A stretch of 64,000 bases of DNA. Source: Aminobacter sp. J41 (GTDB lineage: Bacteria; Pseudomonadota; Alphaproteobacteria; Rhizobiales; Rhizobiaceae). Below are positions 8,769 through 17,690 of this stretch, one piece after another; position 1 is the first letter of the stretch, and every line of letters begins with the position of its first letter. Location of the stretch: the NCBI RefSeq assembly GCF_000526635.1, contig NZ_JAGL01000019.1:18991-82990 (forward strand), in the 5' to 3' direction. The translations under genes and the position numbers were made by a program. The notes under the pieces were generated by a model. That model saw nothing but the letters and a program-made list of their open reading frames with translations. It did no database searches and had not been told where the DNA came from.

Positions 8769-8835
8769 GGCAACAACTCCAGAAACTGAAAAGACCGGCG
8801 GCGTATGCGCGACCGGTCCCAACGGAATTGCTGCG

Positions 8836-8896
8836 ATCGGTCCTTTAGCAACTTATTTTACGTGGCTGCAAGCCGACCGGCCAAATCACCACGGAA
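8836..8896 (-). promoter_or_regulatory. SAM-II riboswitch in the metA leader
   Basis: The minus strand reads CGUGGUGAUUUGGCCGG, a loop, GCCACGUAAAAUAAG, then UUGCUAAAGGACCGAU. This matches the conserved SAM-II (metA) motif of alphaproteobacteria: P1 CGUGG/CCACG, the A-rich stretch, and GCUAAA at the 3' side forming the pseudoknot. It lies about 68 bases before the metA start and should reduce translation when S-adenosylmethionine is high. Confidence 0.92.
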
Positions 8897-8981
8897 CGCG
8901 GCATATTTAGGATCGCTGAACCTTTGCGTCAACGCCAAAGACTTGGTAGAGGCAAGCACACCTTCCAACTGGATAGCAGCC

Positions 8982-10085
8982 ATGACCACCGAGCTTCGCC
9001 CTGAACCACGCCCCGGCGTGATGGAGATCGACGCCTACGTGCCCGGCAAGAGCCACGCACCGGCGGGGGTCGCGAAGGTCTATAAGCTGTCGTCCAACGA
9101 AAATCCGTTCGGCCCCTCCCCCAAGGCCATCGCGGCCGCACAGGCGGTGACGGAGAAGCTTGCGCTTTATCCGGACGGTTCATCGCGGAAGCTGCGTGAG
9201 GCGATCGCGAAGACGCATGGCCTCAACGTCGCCAACGTCATGGCCTTCAACGGCTCCGACGAGGCACTGGCGCTGCTCACCCGCATCTATGTCGGCGAAG
9301 GCGACGAGGGCATCTACAGCCAGTACGGCTTCCTGGCCTATCCGATCTACATCCGCTCGGTCGGCGCAAAGCCCGTGATCGCGCCGGAGGTCAACGAGAC
9401 GGCGAACGTCGACTCGATCCTCTCCTGCGTCACCGAGAAGACGCGCATCGTCTTCCTCGCCAATCCGAGCAACCCCACCGGCACCTACATGCCGTTCGAC
9501 GAGGTGCGCCGCCTGCACGCCGGCCTGCCGAAGAACGTGCTGCTCGTGATCGACGCGGCCTATGCCGAGTTCGTGCGCCGCAATGATTACGAGGCAGGAG
9601 TAGAGCTGGTGGCGGCCAATGAAAATGTCGTGATGACCCGCACCTTCTCCAAGGTGCACGGGCTCGGCGGCGCGCGCATCGGCTGGTGCTATGCGCCGGC
9701 GCACATCATCGAGGCGCTGGAGCGCGTGCGCGATCCGTTCAACGTCAACGCCATGGCGATCGAAGCCGGCACGGCGGCGATCCTCGATCGCGAACACGTC
9801 GAGTTCTGCGTCACTCACAACGAGAAGTGGCTCAACTGGACGACGGAGGAGCTGACGAAGCTCGGCCTTCGCGTCACCCCCAGCGTTGCCAACTTCATTC
9901 TGATTCACTTTCTGGAAGACGGGAAGCACACCGCCGAGGAGGCGGAGGAGTATCTGGCGCGGCGCGGGTATATTCTCAGGCGCGTTGCGGCATACGGCCT
10001 TCCCAACGCGCTGCGTATGACGATAGGCACCGAAGAAGCCAATCGCGGCGTAGTCGCCGCACTCGCGGAATTCCTGAAAGACTGA
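8982..10085 (+). CDS. hisC: Histidinol-phosphate / aromatic aminotransferase
   Basis: A 367-residue PLP-dependent class I/II aminotransferase with [16 protein letters not shown] at the N terminus and the PLP lysine in [17 protein letters not shown]. HisC-type enzymes act on imidazole-acetol phosphate; many alphaproteobacterial paralogues also make tyrosine and phenylalanine. The next gene, tyrC, lies 4 bases downstream, so an aromatic role is likely here. The ATG at 8982 was chosen because the open frame upstream runs back through the metA riboswitch region. Confidence 0.88.
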   Translation: MTTELRPEPRPGVMEIDAYVPGKSHAPAGVAKVYKLSSNENPFGPSPKAIAAAQAVTEKLALYPDGSSRKLREAIAKTHGLNVANVMAFNGSDEALALLTRIYVGEGDEGIYSQYGFLAYPIYIRSVGAKPVIAPEVNETANVDSILSCVTEKTRIVFLANPSNPTGTYMPFDEVRRLHAGLPKNVLLVIDAAYAEFVRRNDYEAGVELVAANENVVMTRTFSKVHGLGGARIGWCYAPAHIIEALERVRDPFNVNAMAIEAGTAAILDREHVEFCVTHNEKWLNWTTEELTKLGLRVTPSVANFILIHFLEDGKHTAEEAEEYLARRGYILRRVAAYGLPNALRMTIGTEEANRGVVAALAEFLKD

Positions 10086-10089
10086 AAAA

Positions 10090-11019
10090 ATGACCGAAAA
10101 GATGTTTGAACGCATCGCCCTGATCGGCATTGGCCTGATCGGCTCCTCCATCGCGCGCGTCGTGCGCCGCGAGGGCCTCGCCGGCGAGATCGTCATCTCC
10201 ACCCGCAGCGCTGAGACGCTAAAGCGCGCTGAGGAACTTGGCCTCGGCGACCGCTACGAGCAAAGTGCTGCCGAAGCCGTGAAGAACGCGGACCTCGTCA
10301 TCGTCTCCGTTCCCGTCGGCGCATCAGGTGCAGTGGCCGAGCAGATCGCCGGCGCTCTCAAGCCCGGCGCTATCCTCACCGACGTCGGCTCGACAAAGGC
10401 CTCGGTGATCGCGCAGATGCAGCCCCACGTGCCTGAAGGCGTGCACTTCATCCCGGGCCACCCGATCGCTGGTACCGAGCATTCCGGTCCGGATGCCGGC
10501 TTTGCGGAGCTGTTCCGCAACCGCTGGTGCATCCTGACCCCGCTGCCGGAGACCGATCAGGCGGCGCTCGACAAGCTCTCAGCCTTCTGGACCGCCTGCG
10601 GCTCCAACATCGACGTCATGCCGCCGCAGCACCACGACATGGTGCTCGCAATCGTCTCTCACCTGCCGCACATCATTGCCTACAACATCGTCGGCACCGC
10701 GGACGACCTTGAGACGGTCACCAAGTCGGAAGTCATCAAGTACTCCGCGTCGGGTTTCCGTGACTTCACCCGCCTCGCGGCGTCGGACCCGACCATGTGG
10801 CGCGACGTGTGCCTGCACAACCGCGATGCGATCCTGGAAATGCTGGCGCGTTTTTCGGAAGACCTCGCCTCGCTGCAGCGAGCGATCCGCTGGGGCGATG
10901 GCGACAAGCTGTTCGACCTCTTCACCCGCACCCGCGCCATCCGCCGCTCGATCATCGAGGCTGGCCAGGACGTCAGCGCGCCAGACTTCGGCCGCATCGC
11001 GGCGGCAAAGCCCGCCTGA
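10090..11019 (+). CDS. tyrC: Prephenate/arogenate dehydrogenase
   Basis: A 309-residue NAD(P)-dependent dehydrogenase with an N-terminal Rossmann motif IALIGIGLIGSSIARV, DVGSTKASV, and the helical C-terminal domain with HHDMVLAIVSHLPHII. It makes hydroxyphenylpyruvate or tyrosine from prephenate/arogenate. It follows hisC by 4 bases, forming a small aromatic amino acid operon, and ends 4 bases before the convergent DUF2125 gene. Confidence 0.93.
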   Translation: MTEKMFERIALIGIGLIGSSIARVVRREGLAGEIVISTRSAETLKRAEELGLGDRYEQSAAEAVKNADLVIVSVPVGASGAVAEQIAGALKPGAILTDVGSTKASVIAQMQPHVPEGVHFIPGHPIAGTEHSGPDAGFAELFRNRWCILTPLPETDQAALDKLSAFWTACGSNIDVMPPQHHDMVLAIVSHLPHIIAYNIVGTADDLETVTKSEVIKYSASGFRDFTRLAASDPTMWRDVCLHNRDAILEMLARFSEDLASLQRAIRWGDGDKLFDLFTRTRAIRRSIIEAGQDVSAPDFGRIAAAKPA

Positions 11020-11023
11020 CCAG

Positions 11024-12007
11024 TCAGAACAGCGGCGGGATCGCGCCGAGTGAGACGAAACCAATGCGGACCTTCCCGCGCGAGATCTTCAGCGGGAAGG
11101 TCGGCTCCTCGCCAAGCATCGCAATCGTGCCGACTGCGAGCTCAACCTGCTCGCGGTAGGCTGGCAGCAGGCTGACCAGCAGCTCGCCCAACGCGCGGGG
11201 ATTGCGCACCTTCACCTGCAGTTCGGCGTCGATCAGCCCGTCGATGCCGACGGCGAAAGGTCCCGACACTTCCGCGCCGCTGCCCTTGTCATCGATGGAA
11301 ACGGTGAGATTGCGGATGTTAACGCTGGATTCGCGTCCGCCCGACTGCCAGCGCTCAACGAAGAAATCTGCAAGGCCCGCCAGCGGCGGCAGCTTGTCGG
11401 TGCCGACGAAGTTCGGGTCGAAGCGCAGCTCGTTGAAGCGTACGGCAAGGTCGTAGCCCGCGTCGGCGTCCGGACGCGCATGGAATTCGGCATGGCCCGC
11501 GCGCCCGAGCAGCGGCGGCACGTCGCCCGGCTCATCCAGTCTCACCTCGACATTGCGGCCCTCGACCGAGACACGCTCGGGCAGCGGCGAAGCAATACGG
11601 ACGCTGGCTCGCATCGACTCCCACTTGAGGTCGAGCGTCGGTATGCCCGGCGTCTCCAGCGTCGCCGGCCCGTCGAGTTCGCCGATCACGAGGTTCGGCT
11701 GATAAACCTGCGCCGCCGAGCGGAAAGCCCCCGCCTGGAAACGGATAGCGGCCTTGGGGTCCTCGAACATCACCGAGCGGCAGAACACGCCAAGCCGGAA
11801 GGGATAGCCACGAACCTCAAGGCTTTCGCAATTCGCACGCCGACCGCTGGCGTTGGCCCCGTCGACGGCCGTCTGGACGCGCTCGCCAACCTTTCCTGCG
11901 GCGTAGTACCATCCGCCGCTATAGAGCGCGATGGCCGCAACGATCCCGAGCAGGAGCCAAAAGAAGCGCCTGCTGTAGTTGACCGGTTTATCATTGCTTG
12001 ACGCCAT
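11024..12007 (-). CDS. DUF2125 domain-containing membrane-anchored protein
   Basis: A 327-residue protein with one N-terminal membrane helix (about residues 14-36, FFWLLLGIVAAIALYSGGW) and a large periplasmic beta-rich domain. The sequence after the helix, GERVQTAVDGANASGR and ESLEVRGYPFRLGVFC, is typical of DUF2125 proteins of rhizobia. Function is unknown. It is divergent from the gamma-glutamylcyclotransferase gene. Confidence 0.82.
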   Translation of the reverse strand: MASSNDKPVNYSRRFFWLLLGIVAAIALYSGGWYYAAGKVGERVQTAVDGANASGRRANCESLEVRGYPFRLGVFCRSVMFEDPKAAIRFQAGAFRSAAQVYQPNLVIGELDGPATLETPGIPTLDLKWESMRASVRIASPLPERVSVEGRNVEVRLDEPGDVPPLLGRAGHAEFHARPDADAGYDLAVRFNELRFDPNFVGTDKLPPLAGLADFFVERWQSGGRESSVNIRNLTVSIDDKGSGAEVSGPFAVGIDGLIDAELQVKVRNPRALGELLVSLLPAYREQVELAVGTIAMLGEEPTFPLKISRGKVRIGFVSLGAIPPLF

Positions 12008-12072
12008 GGCGCGGCTCTCGTTAACCCTCGTCGGTCGGCACGCAGCCGAAAATTCGAATCTGGATTTGCGAT

Positions 12073-12594
12073 ATGGGCGATTTTTGGGTGTTTGGCTATG
12101 GCTCGCTGATGTGGCGGCCGGGCTTCGCCCATACAGAGACGCGCAAGGCGCGCCTTTGCGGCTACCGGCGGGCGCTGTGCATCTCCTCGCACATTCACCG
12201 CGGCACGGTCGAAAAGCCGGGGCTGGTGCTGGGCCTCGACCGCGGCGGTTCCTGCGTCGGCATGGCCTTCCGCGTGCCGGGCGAGCTTTCCGACGAGGTG
12301 ATGGGGTACCTGCGAGAGCGCGAGCTCGTCACCAACGTCTATCTCGAAAAGCGCCTGCCCGTCCGCTTCGATGACGGCTCACGCGCGGAAGCGGTCGCAT
12401 ATGTCGTCGACCGGTCTCACATCCAGTACGCAGGCCATATCGACGTCGAGGAGGCCGCGCGCATCGTGTCGGGTTCCGTGGGTCTGTCGGGCCGCAACGA
12501 GGACTATGTGCTGAACACGGTCGACCATCTGCGCGCGCTCGGCATCCGCGACCGCTGGCTGGAAAGCGTGGCGCAGCGCCTTAACGCTTCCTGA
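12073..12594 (+). CDS. Gamma-glutamylcyclotransferase (ChaC-like)
   Basis: A 173-residue protein opening FWVFGYGSLMWRPGF, the ChaC/GGCT nucleotide-like loop YGSL, with the putative catalytic Glu in LRERELVTNVY. ChaC enzymes split glutathione to 5-oxoproline and Cys-Gly. The stop overlaps the end of convergent plsC by 14 bases. Confidence 0.9.
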   Translation: MGDFWVFGYGSLMWRPGFAHTETRKARLCGYRRALCISSHIHRGTVEKPGLVLGLDRGGSCVGMAFRVPGELSDEVMGYLRERELVTNVYLEKRLPVRFDDGSRAEAVAYVVDRSHIQYAGHIDVEEAARIVSGSVGLSGRNEDYVLNTVDHLRALGIRDRWLESVAQRLNAS

Positions 12595-13381
12595 CCGGAA
12601 GCTCCACGCCGAGTTCCTTCAGGCGCCTGATCGCCGTCTCCGGCAGCGCCGGCGGGTTCTCCGACGTCGCCGCCTCGATCAGGAAGGCATCACAGCCTGC
12701 CTCGGTCTCGGCGATCAGCCGCTTCATGAAGGCATCCTTCTCCATGCCCGGCTCGATCGGCGGCAGGAACTTCGCCTTCAGCGCGCCTGGATAACGCAGG
12801 AACTTGCGGCGCGGCCAGTAGAGGCCCGCGACGTGAGCGACCGGCACCACCGGCACGTTCAGCGCCGCGTAGATCTCGGCAATGCCCCACTTGTAGGCGG
12901 GCTCGGCGCCCGGCGGGCGGCGGGTGCCTTCCGGGTAAATGATGAGCTGGCGCCCGTCATCCATCCGCTTCCTGGCCTCCACCAGCGCCTGCTTGAGCGC
13001 CTTTGAGCGGCTGCCGCGGTTGATCGGGATCATCTTCACCTTCTTCAGGTACCAACCGAAGAAGGGGATCCACATCAGCTCGCGCTTGAGGATGTAGACG
13101 GGGTCCGACAGGTACGGGAAGAACGCGATCGTGTCCCAGAACGACTGGTGCTTTGGCGCCAGGATGAACGGTCCGTCCGGCAGGTTCTCAAGCCCGGAAA
13201 TCTCCGACTTCGTGCCAGCCAGCCACTCCTGCAGCCTGAGGCTGGTGCGCGACCAGAAGCGCGGCACCCACCACGCCTTCCGGCGCGGGGCAAGGAAGAA
13301 GAACGGGGTGAACACGATCATCTGGACGATGAGGTTCAGATAAAAGGCGGCATTGAACGCCAGCGACCGGATTACGAGCAT
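12581..13381 (-). CDS. plsC: 1-acyl-sn-glycerol-3-phosphate acyltransferase
   Basis: A 266-residue membrane-associated acyltransferase with an N-terminal hydrophobic segment, the HX4D motif KHQSFWDT, the substrate motif YPEGTR, and PVVPVAHVAG. It acylates lysophosphatidic acid to phosphatidic acid in phospholipid synthesis. The ATG at 13381 (MLVIRSLAF) gives the usual family length; the frame is open for 74 more codons upstream without a family match. The YdcF-like gene lies upstream on the same strand. Confidence 0.9.
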   Translation of the reverse strand: MLVIRSLAFNAAFYLNLIVQMIVFTPFFFLAPRRKAWWVPRFWSRTSLRLQEWLAGTKSEISGLENLPDGPFILAPKHQSFWDTIAFFPYLSDPVYILKRELMWIPFFGWYLKKVKMIPINRGSRSKALKQALVEARKRMDDGRQLIIYPEGTRRPPGAEPAYKWGIAEIYAALNVPVVPVAHVAGLYWPRRKFLRYPGALKAKFLPPIEPGMEKDAFMKRLIAETEAGCDAFLIEAATSENPPALPETAIRRLKELGVELPVRKR

Positions 13382-13467
13382 GAAAACGTGCCTGCGGAGT
13401 GTCGTGCGCACGTTGGTTACACCAGTCGCGTCCAAAGGGAAACGTGCCGCCCGGCGAAAGACTGCCG

Positions 13468-14181
13468 TCAGCTGCCGCGTTGCGTCTGCGTGTGCTCGGG
13501 CTGCGCCCTGCCCGCGACCTGCCGGAGGTCCGGCACCACGCGCCGGAACAGCGCGGCGATGTACTTGGCGTATTCGGTGAACAGCACCCGGTTCGTGATC
13601 CACTCGCCGCCTTCGAGATGCGTGTTCACCACCGGATAGGGGAACAGCTCCGCCTCAGTCATGTAGCGCTTAAGCTCCAGCAGGCTACGCGGCATGTGGT
13701 AGTTGTTGGTGACGATGATCACCTTGTCCCAGTTATGGCTCTCGACCCACTTGGCGCTCTCTTCGGCATTGCCGATCGTGTCGAGCGCGGTGTGATCGAG
13801 GTCGACACAGCAGTTGAACAGCCGCGAATCGCCGCCGGTCGCGCGGCGCAGATCACTCAGCCGCGCCTTCGGGTGCACGCCGCTGATCAGCAGCCGCTTA
13901 CCCTTTCCTGCCTCGAGCAGATCAACCGCCGCCGTCAGGCGCTTCTCGCCGCCGGTGAGCACAATGATCGCATCGGCCGAGGGAAGGTCGGTCGGCGTCG
14001 TCAGGCGTGCGATATGGGTGGCAAAGGCTGCGAAGCCGCCGAGGAAGGCGAGCGAGCCGCCGACAAGGAGCAGTGCCAGGGCCGCAAGGAGCCTGCGCAC
14101 CGGGCGGCTTGGCCTGACCCGGTCTGCGTGGGCGTCAGCCACGATCTCGGGCGACGCCTTCCTGTCGATTGGCCCCGTCAT
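13468..14181 (-). CDS. YdcF/ElyC family (DUF218) membrane protein
   Basis: A 237-residue protein with one N-terminal membrane helix (LLAALALLLVGGSLAFLGG) and a DUF218 domain. Visible DUF218 features are ADAIIVLTGGEKRL, KRLLISGVHPK, and NAEESAKWV with KVIIVTNNYHMPRS. Homologues such as ElyC and SanA affect envelope integrity; the reaction is unknown. The start is uncertain: an ATG at 14187 two codons earlier also fits. It lies between plsC and ftsX on the same strand. Confidence 0.87.
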   Translation of the reverse strand: MTGPIDRKASPEIVADAHADRVRPSRPVRRLLAALALLLVGGSLAFLGGFAAFATHIARLTTPTDLPSADAIIVLTGGEKRLTAAVDLLEAGKGKRLLISGVHPKARLSDLRRATGGDSRLFNCCVDLDHTALDTIGNAEESAKWVESHNWDKVIIVTNNYHMPRSLLELKRYMTEAELFPYPVVNTHLEGGEWITNRVLFTEYAKYIAALFRRVVPDLRQVAGRAQPEHTQTQRGS

Positions 14182-14270
14182 GTGCATATGGTTACCCGCC
14201 AATCGTGGCATTGAACAGGTCTTTGCGCGGACCCGCGATGGCGCAACGATGGTCTTTCATAGTCCGAAGC

Positions 14271-15245
14271 CTAGTCATGGGCGCTCGGGTCGATGTCGCC
14301 GAGATACGAAACGACCGTGATGTGAGAGGTGAGCGCGGTCAGCCCGCCGATCAGGATGACGACCAGCGCGACGCCGAGATAGCCGGCACTACCGATCGCG
14401 AAATTGCCGAACAGGGCCGTCGCCTGGTCGGCCTGAGGCGTCGCAAGGTTCCAGGACGACCACCACGAAAAGCCGATGAAGACGATGATGGCGGCAAGAC
14501 CGCCAGCGGCCGCGCCCTTCATGCCAGTCAGCAGGAAGTGGCGGCGGAATTCGCGGGCGATGAACCCTGCCTCGGCGCCGACGAAATGCAGCACCTCGAT
14601 GATGTGTCCGTTGCCCGCCATCGCGCCGCGCGTAGCGAAGACGATTGCCAGTACCGTGGCGGTCAGCATCAGCAGCAGCACCGAGAAGCCGATCGTCACG
14701 GTCGTGTTCGCCATGGCAATCAGGCGGTCGACCCAGGTGCGGTGGTCATCGAGCGTTGCCTGCGGCACCTCTGCCGTGACGGCCTGTCGTAGCGCCGGGA
14801 AGTCCGGCGGATTTGCCGGATCGATGGTGACGATGACGAGACGCGGCACGGGCAGCTCGTCGATGTCGAAGCCGGTGCCGAGCCATGGCTCGAGCAGGCG
14901 GATCGTCGCCGCCCGGTCGACGATCGTTGCCTGCCGCACGCCGGGGAATCCGGCTGCGACCTGCTGTGCGGTGGCAAGTGCCGCCTCGATGTTGAGTCCA
15001 TCGACCGGCTTGATCTGGATGGTCGCCTCGCGGGCGATCTGCGATTGCCACATCGCCGCCGTATCGCGCACCAGCGTCACGGCGCCGAGTGTCAGGCATG
15101 ACAGGAAGGTCATGATCGCGATGACGAGGATCAGCGCATGCCCGGCGACGTTGCCGGGCGGCACGATAGGCGCCTGCTTGCGATAGGAGCGCGCCGCTCC
15201 GCGGCGTCTCGCCGGCGCGCCTGGCAGGGTGGCGGGATCAGTCAT
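14271..15245 (-). CDS. ftsX: Cell division ABC transporter-like protein FtsX
   Basis: A 324-residue FtsX with a cytoplasmic N terminus, a first membrane helix (HALILVIAIMTFLSCLTLGA), a periplasmic loop of about 110 residues, and three C-terminal helices. With FtsE it links divisome activity to peptidoglycan hydrolases. The start (MTDPATLPG) overlaps the end of ftsE by 8 bases, the usual ftsEX coupling. Confidence 0.92.
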   Translation of the reverse strand: MTDPATLPGAPARRRGAARSYRKQAPIVPPGNVAGHALILVIAIMTFLSCLTLGAVTLVRDTAAMWQSQIAREATIQIKPVDGLNIEAALATAQQVAAGFPGVRQATIVDRAATIRLLEPWLGTGFDIDELPVPRLVIVTIDPANPPDFPALRQAVTAEVPQATLDDHRTWVDRLIAMANTTVTIGFSVLLLMLTATVLAIVFATRGAMAGNGHIIEVLHFVGAEAGFIAREFRRHFLLTGMKGAAAGGLAAIIVFIGFSWWSSWNLATPQADQATALFGNFAIGSAGYLGVALVVILIGGLTALTSHITVVSYLGDIDPSAHD

Positions 15246-15897
15246 GGATCTCGAGCCTCCCGCCGTTGAGAACCATGCGGCGCGCGTCAACCTGCTCCAT
15301 CAGCGCGACATCGTGGGTCGCGATGACGACGGCCGTGCCGAGGCGGTTGAGCTCGATGAAGAGGCGCAGCAGGCGGCGGGCGAGCGGCGGATCGACATTG
15401 CCGGTCGGTTCATCGGCGAGCAGGATCTCGGGCTGTTCAATCAGCGCGCGGGCGATAGCCGCACGCTGTTTCTCGCCGCCCGACAGCACCGGCGGCAGCA
15501 CATGCATGCGCTCGCCAAGGCCCACCCACTTCAGCAGCTCGATCACGTCAGAGCGGTAGCTCGACTCCTCGCGCCCGCGCACGCGCAAGGGCAGCGAGAC
15601 GTTCTCGTAAGTGGTCATGTGGTCGAGCAGGCGGAAGTCCTGGAAGACGATGCCGATGCGCCGGCGCAGCATCGGCAGCTCTTTGCGCGGGATGCGCGAC
15701 AGGTCCCTGCCGAAGACGGTGATAAGTCCGCGAGTTGGCTTCAGAGACATGAACAGCAGGCGAAGCAGCGTCGTCTTGCCCGCACCGGACGGCCCGCTCA
15801 GAAACTGGAAGGAACGTTCGGGCAGATGGAAGGAAATGTCACGGAGTATTTCCGGACCCATTCCATATCTGAGGCCGACATTCTCGAAGCGGATCAC
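15238..15897 (-). CDS. ftsE: Cell division ATP-binding protein FtsE
   Basis: A 219-residue ABC ATPase with Walker A GPSGAGKTT, signature LSGGEKQRAAIARAL, and Walker B ILLADEPTGNVD. It partners with FtsX at the septum. The gene is first in the ftsEX operon; its promoter must lie in the 150-base gap shared with the divergent gene at 16050. Confidence 0.96.
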   Translation of the reverse strand: MIRFENVGLRYGMGPEILRDISFHLPERSFQFLSGPSGAGKTTLLRLLFMSLKPTRGLITVFGRDLSRIPRKELPMLRRRIGIVFQDFRLLDHMTTYENVSLPLRVRGREESSYRSDVIELLKWVGLGERMHVLPPVLSGGEKQRAAIARALIEQPEILLADEPTGNVDPPLARRLLRLFIELNRLGTAVVIATHDVALMEQVDARRMVLNGGRLEIHD

Positions 15898-16049
15898 CGG
15901 AAATCCTTGTTCATCAACGGTTTGGCCGGGGCGCCCCGCGAAGAGTGATGAGCCCCGAACTTCGTCCCCGCGTGGTTAATGCCCGGTTAACATCTGCACT
16001 CAAAGGCAAAATTGCAGCGAAGCGTTAACCTATAGAGGCTACCCACAGA

Positions 16050-16694
16050 ATGAACCGCAAGAGGACGGTCGGTCGCATGAGCAACGACAAACCACGCCCG
16101 GTTTCCGGCGAAATCATGACCGATGTCCGGACCCGCGCGGGCTTCGTCCGCGAAGCAGAAGACGTCATCGATGCCGACATCGAAGCGACCGTCACACCCA
16201 CGCAGGAACACCTCGCGGTGGCACGGCGATCCGCCCCGAAAGGGCTTGATTTCCTCAGACCCGGCGCCTCGTCGAGGGCCGGCCGGAGAAGCGGCAGCGC
16301 CGTGTTCTGGACCATCGGTCTTGGCCTCGTCGCGCTGGCGTTCTGGACCTCGGGCGGTCATGCGCTGGTGCGCCAGCAGGTAGCAACGCTGAAGCCGGCG
16401 GCGCAGGCGGCAGGTCTGCGCATCGGCGACGTCACCAGCCGCGTCGAGCGGCATAAGGGACGCGATATACTGTTTGTGGCAGGACAGGCGGGTAACCACG
16501 GCTCAGCTGTCCAAACTTTGCCAAACTTGGAGATCGTGGTTAGATCGAACGACGGAGCCATGACAAGTTATTATTTGGGGACAAACGACGTGGCTCTCGC
16601 GCCCGGCGACCGCTATTCCTTTTCGAGCCGCGTGGTGGCGCCTAGAAACGGGGTAAGAACCGTCTCCGTAACTTTCCGGGAGTCCAAGCGCTGA
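16050..16694 (+). CDS. Conserved hypothetical single-span membrane protein
   Basis: A 214-residue protein with a charged cytoplasmic N-terminal half, one membrane helix around residues 88-105 (VFWTIGLGLVALAFWTSGG), and a C-terminal beta-type domain ending VRTVSVTFRESKR. The place between ftsE and hpt and the C-terminal half resemble rhizobial proteins annotated as zinc-ribbon/DUF3426-like, but no N-terminal CxxC ribbon is visible here. An alternative ATG is at 16077. Its stop overlaps the hpt start (TGATG). Confidence 0.7.
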   Translation: MNRKRTVGRMSNDKPRPVSGEIMTDVRTRAGFVREAEDVIDADIEATVTPTQEHLAVARRSAPKGLDFLRPGASSRAGRRSGSAVFWTIGLGLVALAFWTSGGHALVRQQVATLKPAAQAAGLRIGDVTSRVERHKGRDILFVAGQAGNHGSAVQTLPNLEIVVRSNDGAMTSYYLGTNDVALAPGDRYSFSSRVVAPRNGVRTVSVTFRESKR

Positions 16695-17236
16695 TGCCTA
16701 TCGTACGCGGGAAGGAAATCGAGGTCCTTTACAGCGCCTCAACGATCGCAAGAAGGAACCTGGAGCTCGCCAAGGCGATTGGGGAGCGGGAGTATGAGGA
16801 CCTCCTCGTCATCTCGATCCTGAAAGGCTCGTTCATTTTCGCGGGCGACCTGATCCGCGCGATGCACGATACGGGCCTTTCGCCGGAAGTCGAGTTCATC
16901 TTCATTTCCAGCTATGGCACCGGCACGACTTCGGGCGAGGTCCGCGTGCTGCGCGACATCGACAATGACGTGAAGGGCCGCGACATCCTGCTGGTCGACG
17001 ACATCCTGGAGTCGGGCAAGACGCTGAAGTTCACCAAGGAACTGATGCTGTCTCGCGGTGCCAAGAGCGTGTCGATCGCAGTGCTGCTCGACAAGCGCGA
17101 AAAGCGCCAGACCGATCTCGACGCCGATTTCGTCGGCTTCGAGTGCCCGGACTACTTCGTCGTGGGCTACGGCATGGATGTCGCCCACGCGTTCCGTGAA
17201 CTTCCGTTTGTAGGTATCGTCAAGGGAGACGCCTGA
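16694..17236 (+). CDS. hpt: Hypoxanthine phosphoribosyltransferase
   Basis: A 180-residue phosphoribosyltransferase with the PRPP-binding motif ILLVDDILESGKT, the flexible-loop segment FISSYGTGTTSG, and a C-terminal VGYGMDVAHAFRELPFV. It salvages hypoxanthine and guanine to IMP and GMP. Start and stop are shared or abutting with the neighbours (overlap 1 base upstream; cpdR begins at the next base), so the three genes form one operon. Confidence 0.95.
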   Translation: MPIVRGKEIEVLYSASTIARRNLELAKAIGEREYEDLLVISILKGSFIFAGDLIRAMHDTGLSPEVEFIFISSYGTGTTSGEVRVLRDIDNDVKGRDILLVDDILESGKTLKFTKELMLSRGAKSVSIAVLLDKREKRQTDLDADFVGFECPDYFVVGYGMDVAHAFRELPFVGIVKGDA

Positions 17237-17599
17237 GTGGCCCGTATTCTGATTGTCGAAGACGACGATTCGGTCCGCACCTTCACCGCGCGCGCGATCG
17301 CCGCTGCCGGTCACGAGGTGGAAACGGCGGAGGACGGCGATCTCGGCCTGTCCCAGATCCGTGAGGCTGCAGGCAGCTACGACCTCGTGCTGTCCGACAT
17401 CCGCATGCCGGCCATGGACGGCATCGAGATGGCCAAGCGCGCCGCGGGCGAATTCCCGGGCCTGAAGATCCTGCTGATGACCGGCTATGCCGAGCAGCGC
17501 GAACGCGCCTCGGACCTAGAGGAGATCATCATCGACGTGGTGCCGAAGCCGTTCACGCTGATGGAAATCCGCTCCAAGGTGCAGATGGCACTGCAGTAA
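17237..17599 (+). CDS. cpdR: Single-domain response regulator CpdR
   Basis: A 120-residue stand-alone receiver domain with acidic pocket VEDDDS, phosphoacceptor Asp54 in LVLSDIRMPAMDG, and VVPKPFTLMEIR at the C terminus. The sequence and its place after hpt fit CpdR, which when unphosphorylated delivers cell-cycle substrates to ClpXP and is controlled by CckA-ChpT. The start is a GTG directly after the hpt stop. Confidence 0.9.
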   Translation: MARILIVEDDDSVRTFTARAIAAAGHEVETAEDGDLGLSQIREAAGSYDLVLSDIRMPAMDGIEMAKRAAGEFPGLKILLMTGYAEQRERASDLEEIIIDVVPKPFTLMEIRSKVQMALQ

Positions 17600-17627
17600 G
17601 GGATCAGGTAAGTAAGGGCTTGGTGGC

Positions 17628-17690
17628 TTAGGGGAAAATGTAGGCCCTACTGCCCTAGCCCCCTACTCACCTACTCACCTATTCCCCTAG
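17628..17690. repeat. Low-complexity intergenic repeat with imperfect inverted ends
   Basis: Between cpdR and the phytase-like gene, TTAGGGGAA (17628-17636) is nearly complementary to TTCCCCTAG (17682-17690). Between them an 8-base unit CTACTCAC is repeated in tandem at 17663-17678, followed by a variant CTATTCCC. The unit runs over the stop codon of the phytase-like gene. Similar short elements are scattered in rhizobial genomes. Confidence 0.5.

Noticed and set aside
8895..8920. GGAAC-N16-CGCT upstream of hisC
   Set aside because: The -10 element has a mismatch and the GGAAC overlaps the SAM-II riboswitch edge on the other strand. Not convincing enough to list as a promoter.
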